This document shows, in pieces, positions 35,101 through 46,429 of a stretch of 64,000 nucleotides of DNA. Position 1 is the first letter of the stretch; every line of letters begins with the position of its first letter. A model generated the notes under the pieces. It did not search any database and had not been told where the DNA came from. It was given only the letters and a program-made list of their open reading frames with translations. The position numbers were made by a program, and so were the translations under genes. The DNA is from Clitopilus passeckerianus (taxonomy: Eukaryota > Basidiomycota > Agaricomycetes > Agaricales > Entolomataceae): NCBI GenBank assembly GCA_944990035.1, contig CALYLX010000083.1:124001-188000 (forward strand). The letters are read 5' to 3'.

Positions 35101-35839
35101 TGCTGTGTGTGGTGTCTGGTTGCTGGATGGTGTGTTACCACCGTCTGTCGTATTGTGGTAGTTGGCCTGATTGGCCCGTACACAAGGTAATCCTTTGTGT
35201 GTTCCTGCGTAAGTGGGGTTCCTCCTTGGTGAATATTCCGACTGCCGGTTCGTTCTGGCAGTATGCGATGAGAAAATCTTCATTGATCTCTTCTCCGTCT
35301 TCGACTATTCGGAAATAGTCGCTAAGTCCTTCTGATTTTCCGGGATTCTCTTCGGAACAATCAGGTGCTGGGGTAGGTGGCGTGTTTTCCTCTAGTAGTT
35401 GTTCTCGGATGGCTCTCATCCGCTTGATGTCTACTGCTCGCATCAATGTTTGCGACAGTCGTTGGGTAATGCGTGATTCGTCGATTTCGAGTGTGCCGTC
35501 GCTCCACGATATGATTGGATCTACCCGTTTTAGCCAGGGTAATCCAAAAATCAGGTGGTCTTTCCCGAGTCCAGTGACAAAACATCTTTCCTTGATGATG
35601 GCTGTCCCTATCTTGGCAATAACCCAGGTAAAGTGGGTAATAGTTCCTTGTTTGTTCAGGGTGCCATCAACGTTTCGTGCTGTAATCGGTTGTCGGAGTG
35701 GGAGTAGTGGGAGGTGATGTGTCTTGGCGAAGACGGAGTCGATAAATGACCCTTGCGCTCCAGAGTCAATGAGAGCTTTTGTGCCGGCGATTGTTGTATT
35801 TCCATCTAGGGGGTCTTGTAGAGAGATTGGGATACGCAT
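32107..35839 (-). pseudogene. Gypsy copy B pol, three pieces
   Basis: Starts at ATG 35839 (MRIPISLQD) and, unlike copy A, keeps the protease start in frame (DSGAQGSFID). A one-base loss in a G-run at about 35217 breaks the protease-RT junction, and a one-base loss in a T-run at about 33775 breaks the RNase H region after SDHK. RT has YMDDTLIF. Integrase and chromodomain are intact in 33747-32107. Confidence 0.88.
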
Positions 35840-35882
35840 AGATTCAGCATAAAAATCAGTAGCTACAAGTACACTGGAAATA

Positions 35883-36856
35883 TCAATCGGGCGAGGAAGT
35901 ACTGACGTCGGCTTTGCAGTCTTCCTCTTTAAAAACCCTCAGCCTCTGCTTCAGTGTAGAATTCAGCGGCTTCTTCTTGGGGCATGTCAGCTAGGACTGC
36001 TCTGACATATTTGATCAACTCGGCTCCCTTCTCAGGTTTCTTGTGGAATCGGCTGTCGTTGTTGCTAGGGTAGGTTCTTCCAAAATTCTTCCTTTGAAGA
36101 CATTGTTGGATCGTGTGACCTTTCTTGGAGCAATAGTAGCACAAGTTGTTCTTCTTGTGATGTTCTCTTTCCTCCTGGGTGAGGCGGCGTTTGGGTGGAT
36201 CAGTGGTGAAACGATCAACATCCATAGCCATTGGGTCTCGGGCTCCAGTAGGTGTTTTGTAAGCACCTTTGACCATATCAGATGTCTTGATGATACGGGT
36301 ATGTCCCATGATTGTCTTGGCACGTCGCCAGTTGTTGTCAAACTGGACGGCTTTCTTGACCCAATCGTCGAATGTGGTAGGAGGAATCGGAAAAGAGAAT
36401 TTTCTCTCGGAGTTTGGGGGTAAGTCCTTCCATGAAGATCTCAATCTTTGCAGTGTCACCGCTGAGATCAGTTCGTGCAAGAATATTCTTGAAGACGGTG
36501 ACAAATTCGTCAGCTGTCCCATCCTGTCGTAAGGCTTTGAGTTGGAGGAGTGCGGCAGCTTTGTCGTCGGTAGGGGAAAAGGCTTCTTTGAATTGGTTGA
36601 TAAATTCAGCGTAGGTGGCTTTCCTTTCAGCTGCTGAATATTTATCGTGAAATTCTAATCCCCATGCTGCTGCAGTTCCTTCTTTGAGGAAGGATAGGGC
36701 GATGCGAATCTTCTTGTCATCTTCGAGTTGGTTGAGGTTGTTTAGGATGAGGTAGTCTTCAAGTTCCTGAATGAACTTTCTGGTCTTGGATCGGTCTCCG
36801 GAGAACGTTTGGGGTTTGGCTCCAATGTCCTTCTTGTTGTTGTTGTCTTGTGACAT
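35883..36856 (-). pseudogene. Gypsy copy B gag, frameshifted
   Basis: Begins at ATG 36856 like copy A. A G-run near 36416-36420 is one base longer than in copy A, so the frame leaves Gag after EGLTP, and an A-run near 35936 is also one base longer. The CCHC knuckle is still present in the shifted frame. Confidence 0.85.
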
Positions 36857-37440
36857 TTCGTAGTCGAAATCGAAGTCGGTCTCTGGTTCAATTGTTTCTG
36901 CACTGGGGCGCTCCTCTGGCTCAGCTGTGGGGCTCTCCTCTAGCTGTTGTTGTACTTGGTGTTCTTCTTCTTCCTCTTCGGGCAAGACAGAAGCGCTGGT
37001 AGACGGGACTAGTGATGGGTTCCTGGATATTGCTGTGGGTAATGGTGCGAAGCGTCGCTGTTCCTCCTCGTCTACTTCAATGTCGTGTTCTCGTTGAGCT
37101 CGGACAATAGCAGGGGTCTTATGAGGTCGTTCAGGGGTAGGGAAGTCTAGAGCGTGGAAGTGTCTGCTTTCAACGGCAACGGTGGTGAATGTGAATTTGC
37201 CAAGGAGAGAGAGGCGTAGCACCAGCGGTTATTGTTGTGATTAAAACCGCAGTAGCTTCCGTTGGTGAACTTGTAGACGTTGTTGGTTCCTTCTACTAGA
37301 GTGGTATTTCGTGGCGGGTGGTCTGCCCTGTGTACGACCGTGGTGACTGAGTGGTAGCCGCAACGGCAATCGGCCTGTTGCGTGCTTCTGCTGTGTTGTC
37401 GTGGGGTGGGCCTGCGCTAACAATGAGCGGGCCTTCTGAA

Positions 37441-37451
37441 CAGCTTGACCT
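37441..37451 (-). promoter_or_regulatory. Self-priming PBS of gypsy copy B
   Basis: Same 11-nt AGGTCAAGCTG (minus strand) two bases inside the 5' LTR as in copy A. Confidence 0.68.
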
Positions 37452-37453
37452 TT

Positions 37454-37918
37454 TGTTAAGGCAGAGCCTAACAACTTAGGTAATACTGTTTACGCTCGAT
37501 GTCTTTGATAAACAAAGACAGAGATTTGTCAGCAGCTGCGGCTGTACTGACGACCTGGTGAGATTGACGAAGCAAGGGACTTAAAGGCGAAATAGAGAAC
37601 TAAGCAGTTAGGTAGATTGCCTAGGTCAAGCTGAGGAGCCTTGACCAAATGGTACAGGTTTATATACCTATCTAGTAGTTCTAAATATAGCACATGCGCA
37701 GCATGCTGAGTAAGTAATGAGTCATGCGCAGCATGATGAGTAAGTACATGAGTCAGAAAGAGTCAGATAAGGTATAAGTCTCTCACGATCGTGAGAGATG
37801 CGGAGTAAGCATGGAAAAAGATGAAAAATGCGCAGTGATGCGCAGCATATGTGAGTAATCGTGCATAGGTAAGCGGGCCGGGGTATGTAAGGAGAAACAT
37901 GTAAGCAAAATCATAACA
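37454..37918 (-). repeat. 5' LTR of gypsy copy B
   Basis: 465 bp, TG...CA, matches 30706-31170; TSD CTCAG follows at 37919. Confidence 0.92.
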
Positions 37919-39296
37919 CTCAGCCCTACCAGAACCGCCTGTGAGCATGCCACCAATATGGCCACGTATGTCGGCGATTATCGAGCCCGAATCGCCAGGT
38001 TCCGAAAAGACATCGGACTTGCTATCATAGTTGATTATCGCCCACTCCATGGAGGTCCGGTGAACCGACATGTCGGTGAAGTAGTCGCGAACGATGGAGA
38101 AGGCGCCATTTGCGCGGCCAAGGGTGGTGTCGGTGGCATTGCCGTTCTTCACAACTAACAAGCACGGGTCGCCGTATGAGTCCCACGTGTCGGGGGTGTG
38201 CATCAATTCATCAGTCATGATGACAACAAGCGGAAGTAGACGATTAGTGGGATACTTGAACTCCCAGGTGGCGTTTGCGCAGGGGAAACATTTGACCGTA
38301 AACTCGGCGGGAGTCAGCTTCGTTCCTAGATATAAGCAAAAACAATTTAGGTTGGTTAATAGACAGTCTTAGTCGGATGGATAGTCAAAACGCACCGAGG
38401 TCCAACTTATTACCTTGGAAGCCGTCACCGAGTTTGTCCCGGTCGACCTGGAAAACCCCCCCCCGTCCTCCGTGAAACGTTGTTCACCAACGCCGAGACT
38501 GATGGCTGGGGAACGGAGGACGTGCCCAAGGACACGGTTGCCGAGCCTTTTCCAGTCCTTGTTGACCCGATTGAGCAACGCTACAAGTGCCTCCATCGCG
38601 TCCTCGGTGCCGTCCAGCAACCTCTGAGTCTTGATCCGGGCCACCTTTGCTTCCTCGACATCGGCAGTGTCACTGCCCTTCTCCATCTCCCCGAACTCTT
38701 TAATCTCTTTTCTCCAGTGCTTAACTGCAACACCGTGTAGTCCGATCTTGAGCTTGATTGAATCGACGAGCTTGGTGAAGGCAATCTTGTTGAGAAGGAG
38801 GACGTCTCCGCAAGGCGCACTGGGGTGGTGAACATAATCGAGGTTGGCTTCCTTCGACCCGACAAGGACGTGGCGGCACGAAAGGCCCAAGATGCTGTTG
38901 CTGTCGCCACCTTCTGCAAGGTAGAGGGCCATTGTCCCCTGAGTGTCAGGCTCGGCACTGGTAGAGATGCCGAGGCCGAGAGTGGGAGTGACAGGACTAA
39001 CGACGTCGACGAGTGGGTCCAGCCCGTCGACAGGTTGGAGAAGCTCAGGACCAGCCTTGCGCGTGTAGTAGGATTCACGGTAGTCAATGTCAACGTCGGT
39101 GATCTGGTATCCCTGAGAAGGGCTAAGACGTCCTGAGCTGCGTCGTGGGCAGCTGTAGCGGATGTAGACTCAGGGAAGACGCCAATCCAGATGGTGACAG
39201 GACCGACGGCAGGTTTCTTAGCCTTGACCGTTTCTTTATCCTCGTCTTCTTTTTCACCCTTGACGTCTTCTTCATACTCAGGCGCTTCGTAGACCC
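37919..39296 (-). pseudogene. Peptidase-like host gene, central piece
   Basis: On the minus strand the frame enters from the 9-bp duplication CGTAGACCC, runs through an acidic/lysine linker (YEEDVKGEKEDEDK) and VTIWIGVFPEST, and contains GLSCRHVL and FSEPGDSGSI. The His in CRHVL and Ser in GDSGS fit the His and Ser of trypsin-fold peptidases, so a degenerate S1-like peptidase is the best guess; no Asp could be assigned. A 70-nt intron lies at 38326-38395. Two frame breaks exist: one base missing near 39110-39113, and a 9-C run at 38456-38464 that needs one more base. The piece is cut at both ends by mobile elements. Predicted role of the intact family: unknown. Confidence 0.7.
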
Positions 39297-39419
39297 CAGA
39301 CTCCTAAAACCAGTCTCTCCCTGCGCTCGGCCATCCGGGGGATGCCGGTTCCCGAAGGGAACCAAACAAACAACTTTAGTTGTTTGCGAGCGCAGCGAGC
39401 GACTGGCAAACTTTCCAGT
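39297..39419 (+). repeat. Left terminal inverted repeat with nested palindromes
   Basis: Contains paired arms CCAGTC (39310-39315) with GACTGG (39401-39406), TGCGCTCG (39322-39329) with CGAGCGCA (39387-39394), GGTTCCC (39347-39353) with GGGAACC (39357-39363), and AACAACT (39369-39375) with AGTTGTT (39378-39384). The two outer stems are separated by 6 nt on each side. Confidence 0.85.
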
Positions 39420-39569
39420 GGAGCATCAGAGCCATCAGGCTCGCTTGTAGTCGGTAGCACGTTTTAGGAATCTCAACATATGGCCCTCGCGAAATAAAAT
39501 AGGGTTAGGTCTAAGGGCCATGTCACGCTGAATTGAGCAGTCAGACTTCCTAATTGAGTCAGTTCGTTC

Positions 39570-42307
39570 ATGCCTCAAAGCACAACGCGTCGTAAGTGGA
39601 CTGTTGAGTCCATTCACGACCTTGTGGAGCAAAGGTTCAAGAAACGAGCATGCTGGTTCCAAATTCAGGTGGCTCAGGCCCTATACGACGGCAAAGACGT
39701 TGTAGGATGTGCCCCTACAGGTGCCGGCAAGACACTTTCATTCTGGATCCCCCTTCTCATGTCCCTTGCGGATGGCGAGGACAAAATGACATTTGTTATC
39801 ACGCCACTGAACATCCTGGGCAAGCAGAACGAGCAGCAACTACTCGAGGCTGGACTCCCTGCTGTGGCAGTTTCAAAAGAGAACGCAAACGACCGGATAT
39901 TTGCAGTGAGTTCAAACGAGATAAACATTTTACATGCGGCTCATAGCTAGTAGGATATCAAAGACGGCAAATTTCGAGTGATTGTCATGAACCCTGAAAT
40001 TGTCATGGTTAATGAAAAGGTTGTTGCATGGTGGAAGCAGCCTACCTTGACCAAGAGAATACTGAACTTCATCCTTGATGAGGGCCACTGCGTCAGTCAA
40101 TGGAGCACATTTCGCAAAGAGTATGGACTCCTTGGTCAACTCAGGCTCCTGATACAAAACCGAGTTCCCTTCTATGTTGCCTCAGCCACCCTCCCTCCTC
40201 CCGTGCTCCGAGAAGTTGAAGGAATACTCCGCCTCCGCCCAGAGACAACCGAGCATCTCCTGCGCTCGAATGACCGCCCAGATATCCACCTGATGGTCCA
40301 ACCCTTGGTTCACCCAGCTAACAGCTTCCGCGATCTCGACTTCCTGGTATCCCCTGAAATACAGGAAGGTAGAGCATCCCCACCAAAGTTCCTTGTATTC
40401 TTCGACAACACTAAAGAAGCGGAGGCAGCGTGTCATTACCTCCGAGCCAAGCTTCCAGAGTCAGAGGCGTCCAAGCTTCGATATTTCCATTCAGTCATGA
40501 CACAGAGTTATCGGGAGAAAAATGTTGAAGAGATCCAAAAGATGATAGCTGTCCGTTTTTGTTGTACCAACGCGTTTGGAATGGTAAGTGTCTGCTCCAA
40601 CACCCATGGACACTGCTGACTTGTATTTGCAGGGAATGGACGTGTCGGACATTGAGATTGTGGTCCAATATAAGGCGACGTGCGACTTGTGCACGTTGTG
40701 GCAGCGATGGGGACGTGGAGCTCGAGGCGCAGATTATACGGCTGTTGCAATTCTGCTTGTTGAGAAAAAAGACACGAGGGAGGAGAGAGAGGCAAAAACT
40801 AAGCGTGCCGAAAAACGGAAATCCTCAAAGACGCCGACAGGACAGATGAGAGGGAGGAAGCATAAGGCTCCGACTTCAGAGCCGGATTCCCAAGCCAAAT
40901 CACCCAAGCGTCCCGCGCTCGCTCAAAGAAACTCCAACCTCAATAAAGATCCACCGAAAGCAGGTGCAGAAGAGGTCGACGGAGGTGCAGAGGAGGTCGA
41001 TGCCGCTGTTGATGACCCCGAGACGTTCAACGTTACAACGTGGTTGGCGGAAAGGCGGATTGAGTATGGAAAGGGAGATAAGACGGTAGGTGATGGGCGT
41101 AAAGACCGTGGTGTTGTGGAAGGCAGCGCGATAGATGATTTCATCAACCTAGCATCGCTGGCGAAGGGCTCAGAGGACGTCGTTTGCAGGAGGTTGGTGA
41201 TGAAGTCATATATGGGAAGTGACAGACCCGATCGACTCGGTAAGCGCTCGAACTGTTTGTTGGCAACTCGCTCACACGCCCTACCTTGGTTAGGGCTGCA
41301 GGATCACCTTCTCTGTGATCCTCTTACCACTGGCGGTTGTTCTCGCTGTCGCCCACGAACGCCCACGATCTGCTGCGACCAGTGCAGCCCAGATTACTTC
41401 CAAAAGTTCATGGTTGGGTCCCAGAAGAATGTCACACGGAACACCAACGGCAAATCCCAGCTACCGAAGAACTGGACGAAAACTAACACCGACAATCGCC
41501 TCACCAACGCTCTCATTCAATGGCGTGACGCCGTGGCACTGGAACGGTTTGGATGGGGCGTATACAACACCCTCGGCAGCCGCCTGTTAATGACGGACGA
41601 CACCGTCGACGCTATCGTTGCGTATGCTCACAACGGCAAGATACATACCATTGAGAGCATCACGAAGGAGACTGGTTGGACACACGAGGCTCACTGGCTC
41701 AAGGACCATGGCCAATCTCTTCTGGCGCTCATTCATGAGCATTACCCGCCACCTGCTAAGGATTCTGCGCCAGCCTCTGGTTCTCAACGGTCATGCAAGA
41801 TCTGTGGACAGCCAGGTCATAATCGTAAGTAGCATGCTTCCTCAAGTCTTTATGCACCTCATTTCTATGTTTCCAGGAGCTACCTGTCGAATTTACTGCA
41901 AGTACTGCGAAGCCTCTCAAGAGAAATGTGGGCACAGCTCACAGACTTGCCCATCCCTCAACTCGTCCACACCCTATCGATCATCCGCTATTTGCTCACC
42001 TGCAAAAGGTATACCAAACACCTCACAAACGCCTCTGCGCTCTCGCGTAACAAATGACGAAAACATACTGCCCGTCGACCCACCAACAGTCGCAATTCCA
42101 CGTCACTATCAATACCTAGTGGATCGAACGCCCACGACTCCTTCCGCACCTACAACAGCCAACCGTTATTTATATTCGCCATATCTACTCGCTCGTCCAT
42201 CGTATTATCTACCTACAGGTCCGCCATCAAGTCAGCATCATCATACGCCTCACGATCAAGGACATCTTCCACCGCATCCTCCCTCTCCTCTGTACCGTCG
42301 CTCGTAA
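39570..42307 (+). CDS. RecQ-like ATP-dependent DNA helicase with zinc knuckle (element-encoded)
   Basis: Exons 39570-39905, 39954-40583, 40633-41239, 41294-41824 and 41877-42307 keep frame and give 844 aa; all four introns are 48-54 nt GT-AG. SF2 motifs: I APTGAGKT, II DEGH, III ASAT, V-like NAFGM/GMDVSDIE, VI QRWGRGARG. Motif II is DEGH rather than DEAH. After the helicase core comes a basic Lys/Arg region, then a Cys cluster (CDPLTTGGCSRC, CCDQC), then CKICGQPGHNR...C, a CX2CX4HX5C knuckle, with more Cys (CKYC, CGHSSQTC). The C-terminus is Pro/His/Tyr-rich. Cellular RecQ proteins carry RQC and HRDC domains, which I do not see. The gene begins 150 bp inside the left TIR. It appears intact. 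Expected activity is 3'-5' DNA unwinding, inferred from the family. Confidence 0.82.
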
Positions 42308-42962
42308 GTGTTACATTTGACGTGTCTTTGAATGGCTTGCTCATGCCAATTGCCATTGCGTCAGGTAATGCATAATTTGTAGTTCGTCCAGGAATATATT
42401 CATTTGGTCTTGCCTCGTGTATGTGGAGTTGGAGCCTCTTGAATGTCGCCTCCATGTTCGGTGATGAGTGGCGGATAGTTCTGTTATCAAGATGGAACAT
42501 ATTTTCAAACTGGAGCCGTAAATTCTTGTACACCTCAATGAGCACTGACTCCTCAAGAATTCGACTTTTTTGGTGGTTAGAATACTTTCCGCCGTGTATT
42601 CTCTAGCCAAAGTGTGAGTACATCATTTCCCTAACCCTGAATGATTACTGACCTTGATAAAGAGGTTGTTGTGTTCGACGAGCCAGTCTATGCCACGAAA
42701 GCAACCTTTTCGCCCCGTCGGATTGCAAAGAATGTTCATTCGGATGGCACGACTGAGACCCTTAGGATAATGAAAGTGTACGTTCTCCAGATATCGTCGC
42801 ATCTCCAAGGCATACTTATGTTTGCCGCAGCCTTGAAAGATATACATCCACGGGACAAATAGGACTTCAACACGCCCAATGTCACCATGGTTGAGTGCGT
42901 AAGACATTTCCTCATACCAGAGGAAATAGTCGTGCAGTAGCAGCGTGTTCTCCTGTTGCATG

Positions 42963-43376
42963 TGTCGAACAGGCACACCCCCAGCGAGGGAAGGTGCAGT
43001 AAGGCTACTAACCTGGGGTAGAGTAGAGTGAGGCTGTGAGAGCGAACTAGAGAGAAAAGAAGTGTAACTCCTTGTTATATTGAGGTAAACTACTGCTAGT
43101 ATTTATACAAAAGGATAGAGTGCACAGACCATGTATATGTAAGCATATCTAGAATGTTCTGTGCTAAATATAGTATGGAATACACAAGGAATGACGAAGA
43201 ATGAGTCATACGTGAGTCATGATGATGTCATTGTGGAGCGGAATGTGCTAGAAGTATTTGTAATGCTCCACGTGTGTATGTCATGATAATGACGCAATCA
43301 AGTAATGTGATTTGTAGTCATGTGGTGTCACGTGACTGTTCATGTGACAAAGATGTGAGACGCGTCAAGTTCAACA
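42963..43376 (-). repeat. 3' LTR of copia element
   Basis: 414 bp, matches 49277-49690. The purine-rich GCGAGGGGGTG on the minus strand just inside it is the likely polypurine tract. Confidence 0.92.
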
Positions 43377-43396
43377 CACCCCCTCGCTAAGAACAA

Positions 43397-46300
43397 CTAG
43401 GTAGTTTTCTGAGCGGATGACTTGGACGAGTAGAACTCAAGTCCCAATTGGCTTCGGAATTTTCCGAATTTGACATGTCCCAGATTTTTGGTGAACATAT
43501 CTGCCGGGTTTTGTTCTCCTGGTATGAACTCAACATTGACGATGCCATTTTCAATGCATTCACGAATATAGTGATAGCGGATGTCAATGTGTTTCGTTCG
43601 TTTTTCCTGAACAGGGTTTGATGCAATGAATAACGACCCTTGGTTGTCACCAGCGATAGGTGTCGTATCATATTCAATCCCGATCTCGGAAAGGAGAGAT
43701 TGAAGCCATGTGACTTGTCTACATGTGTCAGACAAGGCCATGTATTCGGCTTCAGTAGACGAGAGTGCAATTGTTTTTTGTGCACGTGATTGCCAACAGA
43801 TGATTCCATCAGCAAGTTTCATGAAAAATCCGGATACGGATCGGCGGGTATTCTCATCAGATGCCCAATCACTGTCTGTAAATGCTACTAAACCTTTATT
43901 GGATGCACCGTTGTAAACGAGTGCATATTCTTGAGTTCCAATAAGGTATCGTAGAATATATTTAGCCTTATCAAGATGTTCCTTGGAAGGATTAGCAGAG
44001 AACTGCGACAACTTGATTACAGCGTAAGCGATGTCCGGTCGGGTGCCCAGCATCAGATACAGTAGTGATCCGATTACGGATTGAAACTGTGTACGAAGTT
44101 GTGGGTCTGGAGCCTGAGCGTTAGCCTTGGGCTTCCAACCAGTTGGTAGCGGTGTCGGAGCAGGTTTAGCATTAGTCATTCCAAAACACTGTAGGACCTT
44201 TTTGAGATATGGCACCTGATCAAGTTTGATCGTGTTACCAGTCCGAGAAATTCTCATGCGTAGGAATTCCTTAGCTTCTCCAAGGTCACGACACTTCTTC
44301 ATAAATTCGGATTTTTTCTTCAGAACAAGGTTCCGATCTGATCCGAAGAACAGGGCGTCATCAACATAGACAACGGCAATGACTATCTTGCCATCATTGG
44401 TTCGGTAAACGAACACGCCGGCATCAGAGATAGTGCGTTTAAAGCCAAGTGCTTCCATTGACTTTGACATTTCTCGCCACCACGAGAGTGATGCTTGCTT
44501 AAGCCCATATAGAGCTCTTTTGAGACGCAAGACTTTGTGTTCTTGGCCTTTGACAGCGAAGCCTTCAGGTTGTGACATATAGATTTCCTCATCGAGTAGT
44601 CCATACAAGAAAGCGGATTTGACATCAACACCTTCTATGTGCCAGCCTTCTAATGCCGCAAGGGCAAATAATAGGCGCACAGTCTCAAATCGTACAACTG
44701 GGGAAAAGATCTCGTCAAAATCTATACCCTCGATCTGTGAGAAACCTTTGGCAACGAGTCTAGCCTTTTTCCGACCATCAGTTTTGATGTCGAAGACCCA
44801 GCAGTTTTTAACCACTTTGCGGCCTTTAGGCAAATCAACAAGTTCAAAAACGTCACGTTCTCGGAGTGCCTCTAACTCCGATTGTGCCGCTTTCATCCAT
44901 TCCTGTTGCTCCGCTTTTGGCAGTCGAGCAATATCACGAAATTGCATTTCGCGAATGTTTGATGGAAGACGGTTCTTTCCATCAGATAGAAGTGCATGAT
45001 CCGGTGGTGTTGCATTCTCATCAGATGACATAGTCATATTAGCCTGATGGAGCAAGTATTGGATCAGAGGCTCTCCTCCATCCTTGCACGCATTGTGCAA
45101 CCAGGCGAGATCAACGTCCATCTGATCTTCATCATTAGGTTGTTGATTCTTTGGATGATCATCCGGGGATGTATCCATGTTATCGCCTGTCTCTCCTTGA
45201 TCTACAGTATTACTTGGAGGTTGTTCGCTAGTAACCGGTGCATCTGGCCTAGTTGAAGTCATTTGAGAAGATGATTGATTGCTCTTTCTCTTTGGCTTCG
45301 GTAGGTTTGGTGCGTACAGCCGGTGTTTATTTGGAATGCCTACAGTGCGTTTCCATTTTCGCTCTGATGCAATAGTTTCCTTCAATATTTCAGAAGGTAA
45401 CCGGTCTTCGCCGTAGATGTTACCCGGTCTTCGAGTAACATTCCTCACACGTGTACCTCGACGTGGCTCAGTGGTGTTTGAAGAATCACCTCGGCTATTC
45501 TGAGGGTCAAAGTTGTTCCGTGATGGAATTGTGTGAGGTGGAGTCCATGTGTCCGGATTAGGATCACTTGGAGCATTCTCTTCCGTCGGGTTAGGTCTGT
45601 AGGACTGTTTACCCTTATCCTTGCTTGATAAGCGCGGAGAGGAAGGTGGAGAGGGAGAAGAGGATCGGGAATGATCATGTGAAGCGTGATCATTTGGATG
45701 TGATGGTCCTGGAGCCGTTCCAGAGTTATCATCATCCCCCGTTTCTTCAGGAATAGGTTGATTTGGGGTATCATCCTCCAAATCCGTCGAAGGGATTGGC
45801 TTATCGCCGACATGTGTAATGCCACGTTGTTTTTGATCAGGGCACCTTGGGAACAAGGTTTCATCAAAAGTCGCTGTGGTGCCTATAAATAGAGTATTGT
45901 TATGCGTCCGCATGAACAGGTACCCTTTGGTGCCACGAGGTTGGCCAAGATAAACCATCATTTCGCTTTTGGGGGATAGTTTATTGACACGTTTGTCCTC
46001 GGGTAGATAGACGTAGGCTCCACATCCGAACACTCGGAAATGAGTAATGTCCGGTTTCTCCTTGTGAATGATCTCATGTGGTGTGACCCACTTGAGTCGT
46101 CTAATTGGAGTGCGATTTATAAGATGAGTCGCATGTTCCATGCTGAATTCCCACCAGGATGGAGGTAAGCAGGCCTCATGTCGCATAGACTCTGCTTTGT
46201 CCATAATGGTACGATTAAGTCGTTCCGCACGGCCATTTTGTTGAGGCGTGTGTGGAGCGCTTTTGTGAACCTCGATGCCTAATTTGCGTAACGCGGCTTC

Positions 46301-46429
46301 AAATTTCATGAATTCACCACCCCCATCAATGCGCCATGATTTGATAGATGAACTGAAACGATTTTTGACCATCGCTTCAAATTCTTCCATCTTCTGGATG
46401 GCATCCGATTTCTTTTTAAGGAAACCAAT
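43397..46429 (-). CDS. Copia integrase C-part, RT and RNase H (after in-frame TAG)
   Basis: Open from just after TAG 46430-46432 to TGA 43397-43399; the first ATG is at 46390 (997 aa from there). Motifs: integrase second Asp and Glu (IDGGGEF, PQQNGRAERLNR), then a long Ser/Pro/Asp-rich linker, RT (KARLVAKGFSQ, DVKSAFLYGLL, YALYGLKQ-type core, YVDD near residue 675) and RNase H (FTDSDWASDE, SSTEAEYMALS, KHIDIRYHYIRE). No other break. The upstream TAG separates it from the gag-protease part, so unless the stop is read through, this half would not be made. Confidence 0.88.
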   Translation of the reverse strand: MGFLKKKSDAIQKMEEFEAMVKNRFSSSIKSWRIDGGGEFMKFEAALRKLGIEVHKSAPHTPQQNGRAERLNRTIMDKAESMRHEACLPPSWWEFSMEHATHLINRTPIRRLKWVTPHEIIHKEKPDITHFRVFGCGAYVYLPEDKRVNKLSPKSEMMVYLGQPRGTKGYLFMRTHNNTLFIGTTATFDETLFPRCPDQKQRGITHVGDKPIPSTDLEDDTPNQPIPEETGDDDNSGTAPGPSHPNDHASHDHSRSSSPSPPSSPRLSSKDKGKQSYRPNPTEENAPSDPNPDTWTPPHTIPSRNNFDPQNSRGDSSNTTEPRRGTRVRNVTRRPGNIYGEDRLPSEILKETIASERKWKRTVGIPNKHRLYAPNLPKPKRKSNQSSSQMTSTRPDAPVTSEQPPSNTVDQGETGDNMDTSPDDHPKNQQPNDEDQMDVDLAWLHNACKDGGEPLIQYLLHQANMTMSSDENATPPDHALLSDGKNRLPSNIREMQFRDIARLPKAEQQEWMKAAQSELEALRERDVFELVDLPKGRKVVKNCWVFDIKTDGRKKARLVAKGFSQIEGIDFDEIFSPVVRFETVRLLFALAALEGWHIEGVDVKSAFLYGLLDEEIYMSQPEGFAVKGQEHKVLRLKRALYGLKQASLSWWREMSKSMEALGFKRTISDAGVFVYRTNDGKIVIAVVYVDDALFFGSDRNLVLKKKSEFMKKCRDLGEAKEFLRMRISRTGNTIKLDQVPYLKKVLQCFGMTNAKPAPTPLPTGWKPKANAQAPDPQLRTQFQSVIGSLLYLMLGTRPDIAYAVIKLSQFSANPSKEHLDKAKYILRYLIGTQEYALVYNGASNKGLVAFTDSDWASDENTRRSVSGFFMKLADGIICWQSRAQKTIALSSTEAEYMALSDTCRQVTWLQSLLSEIGIEYDTTPIAGDNQGSLFIASNPVQEKRTKHIDIRYHYIRECIENGIVNVEFIPGEQNPADMFTKNLGHVKFGKFRSQLGLEFYSSKSSAQKTT

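Larger units (their letters stand above)
30706..37918 (-). mobile_element. Ty3/gypsy chromovirus, copy B (inserted in host gene)
   Basis: 7,213 bp, same orientation and about 99% alike to copy A by eye, flanked by its own target duplication CTCAG (30701-30705 and 37919-37923). LTRs are 465 bp, both lacking a 20-bp piece (TATGACTCAATGCGAGTCAG) present in copy A. It lies only 223 bp from copy A, but the different target duplications show two separate insertions. It interrupts the coding sequence of the peptidase-like gene. All three reading frames carry small indels, mainly in homopolymers. Confidence 0.92.

Noticed and set aside
38581..39093. 170-aa minus-strand frame, Ser/Arg/Thr-rich
   Set aside because: Out-of-frame shadow of the peptidase-like gene, whose true frame carries CRHVL and conserved helices.
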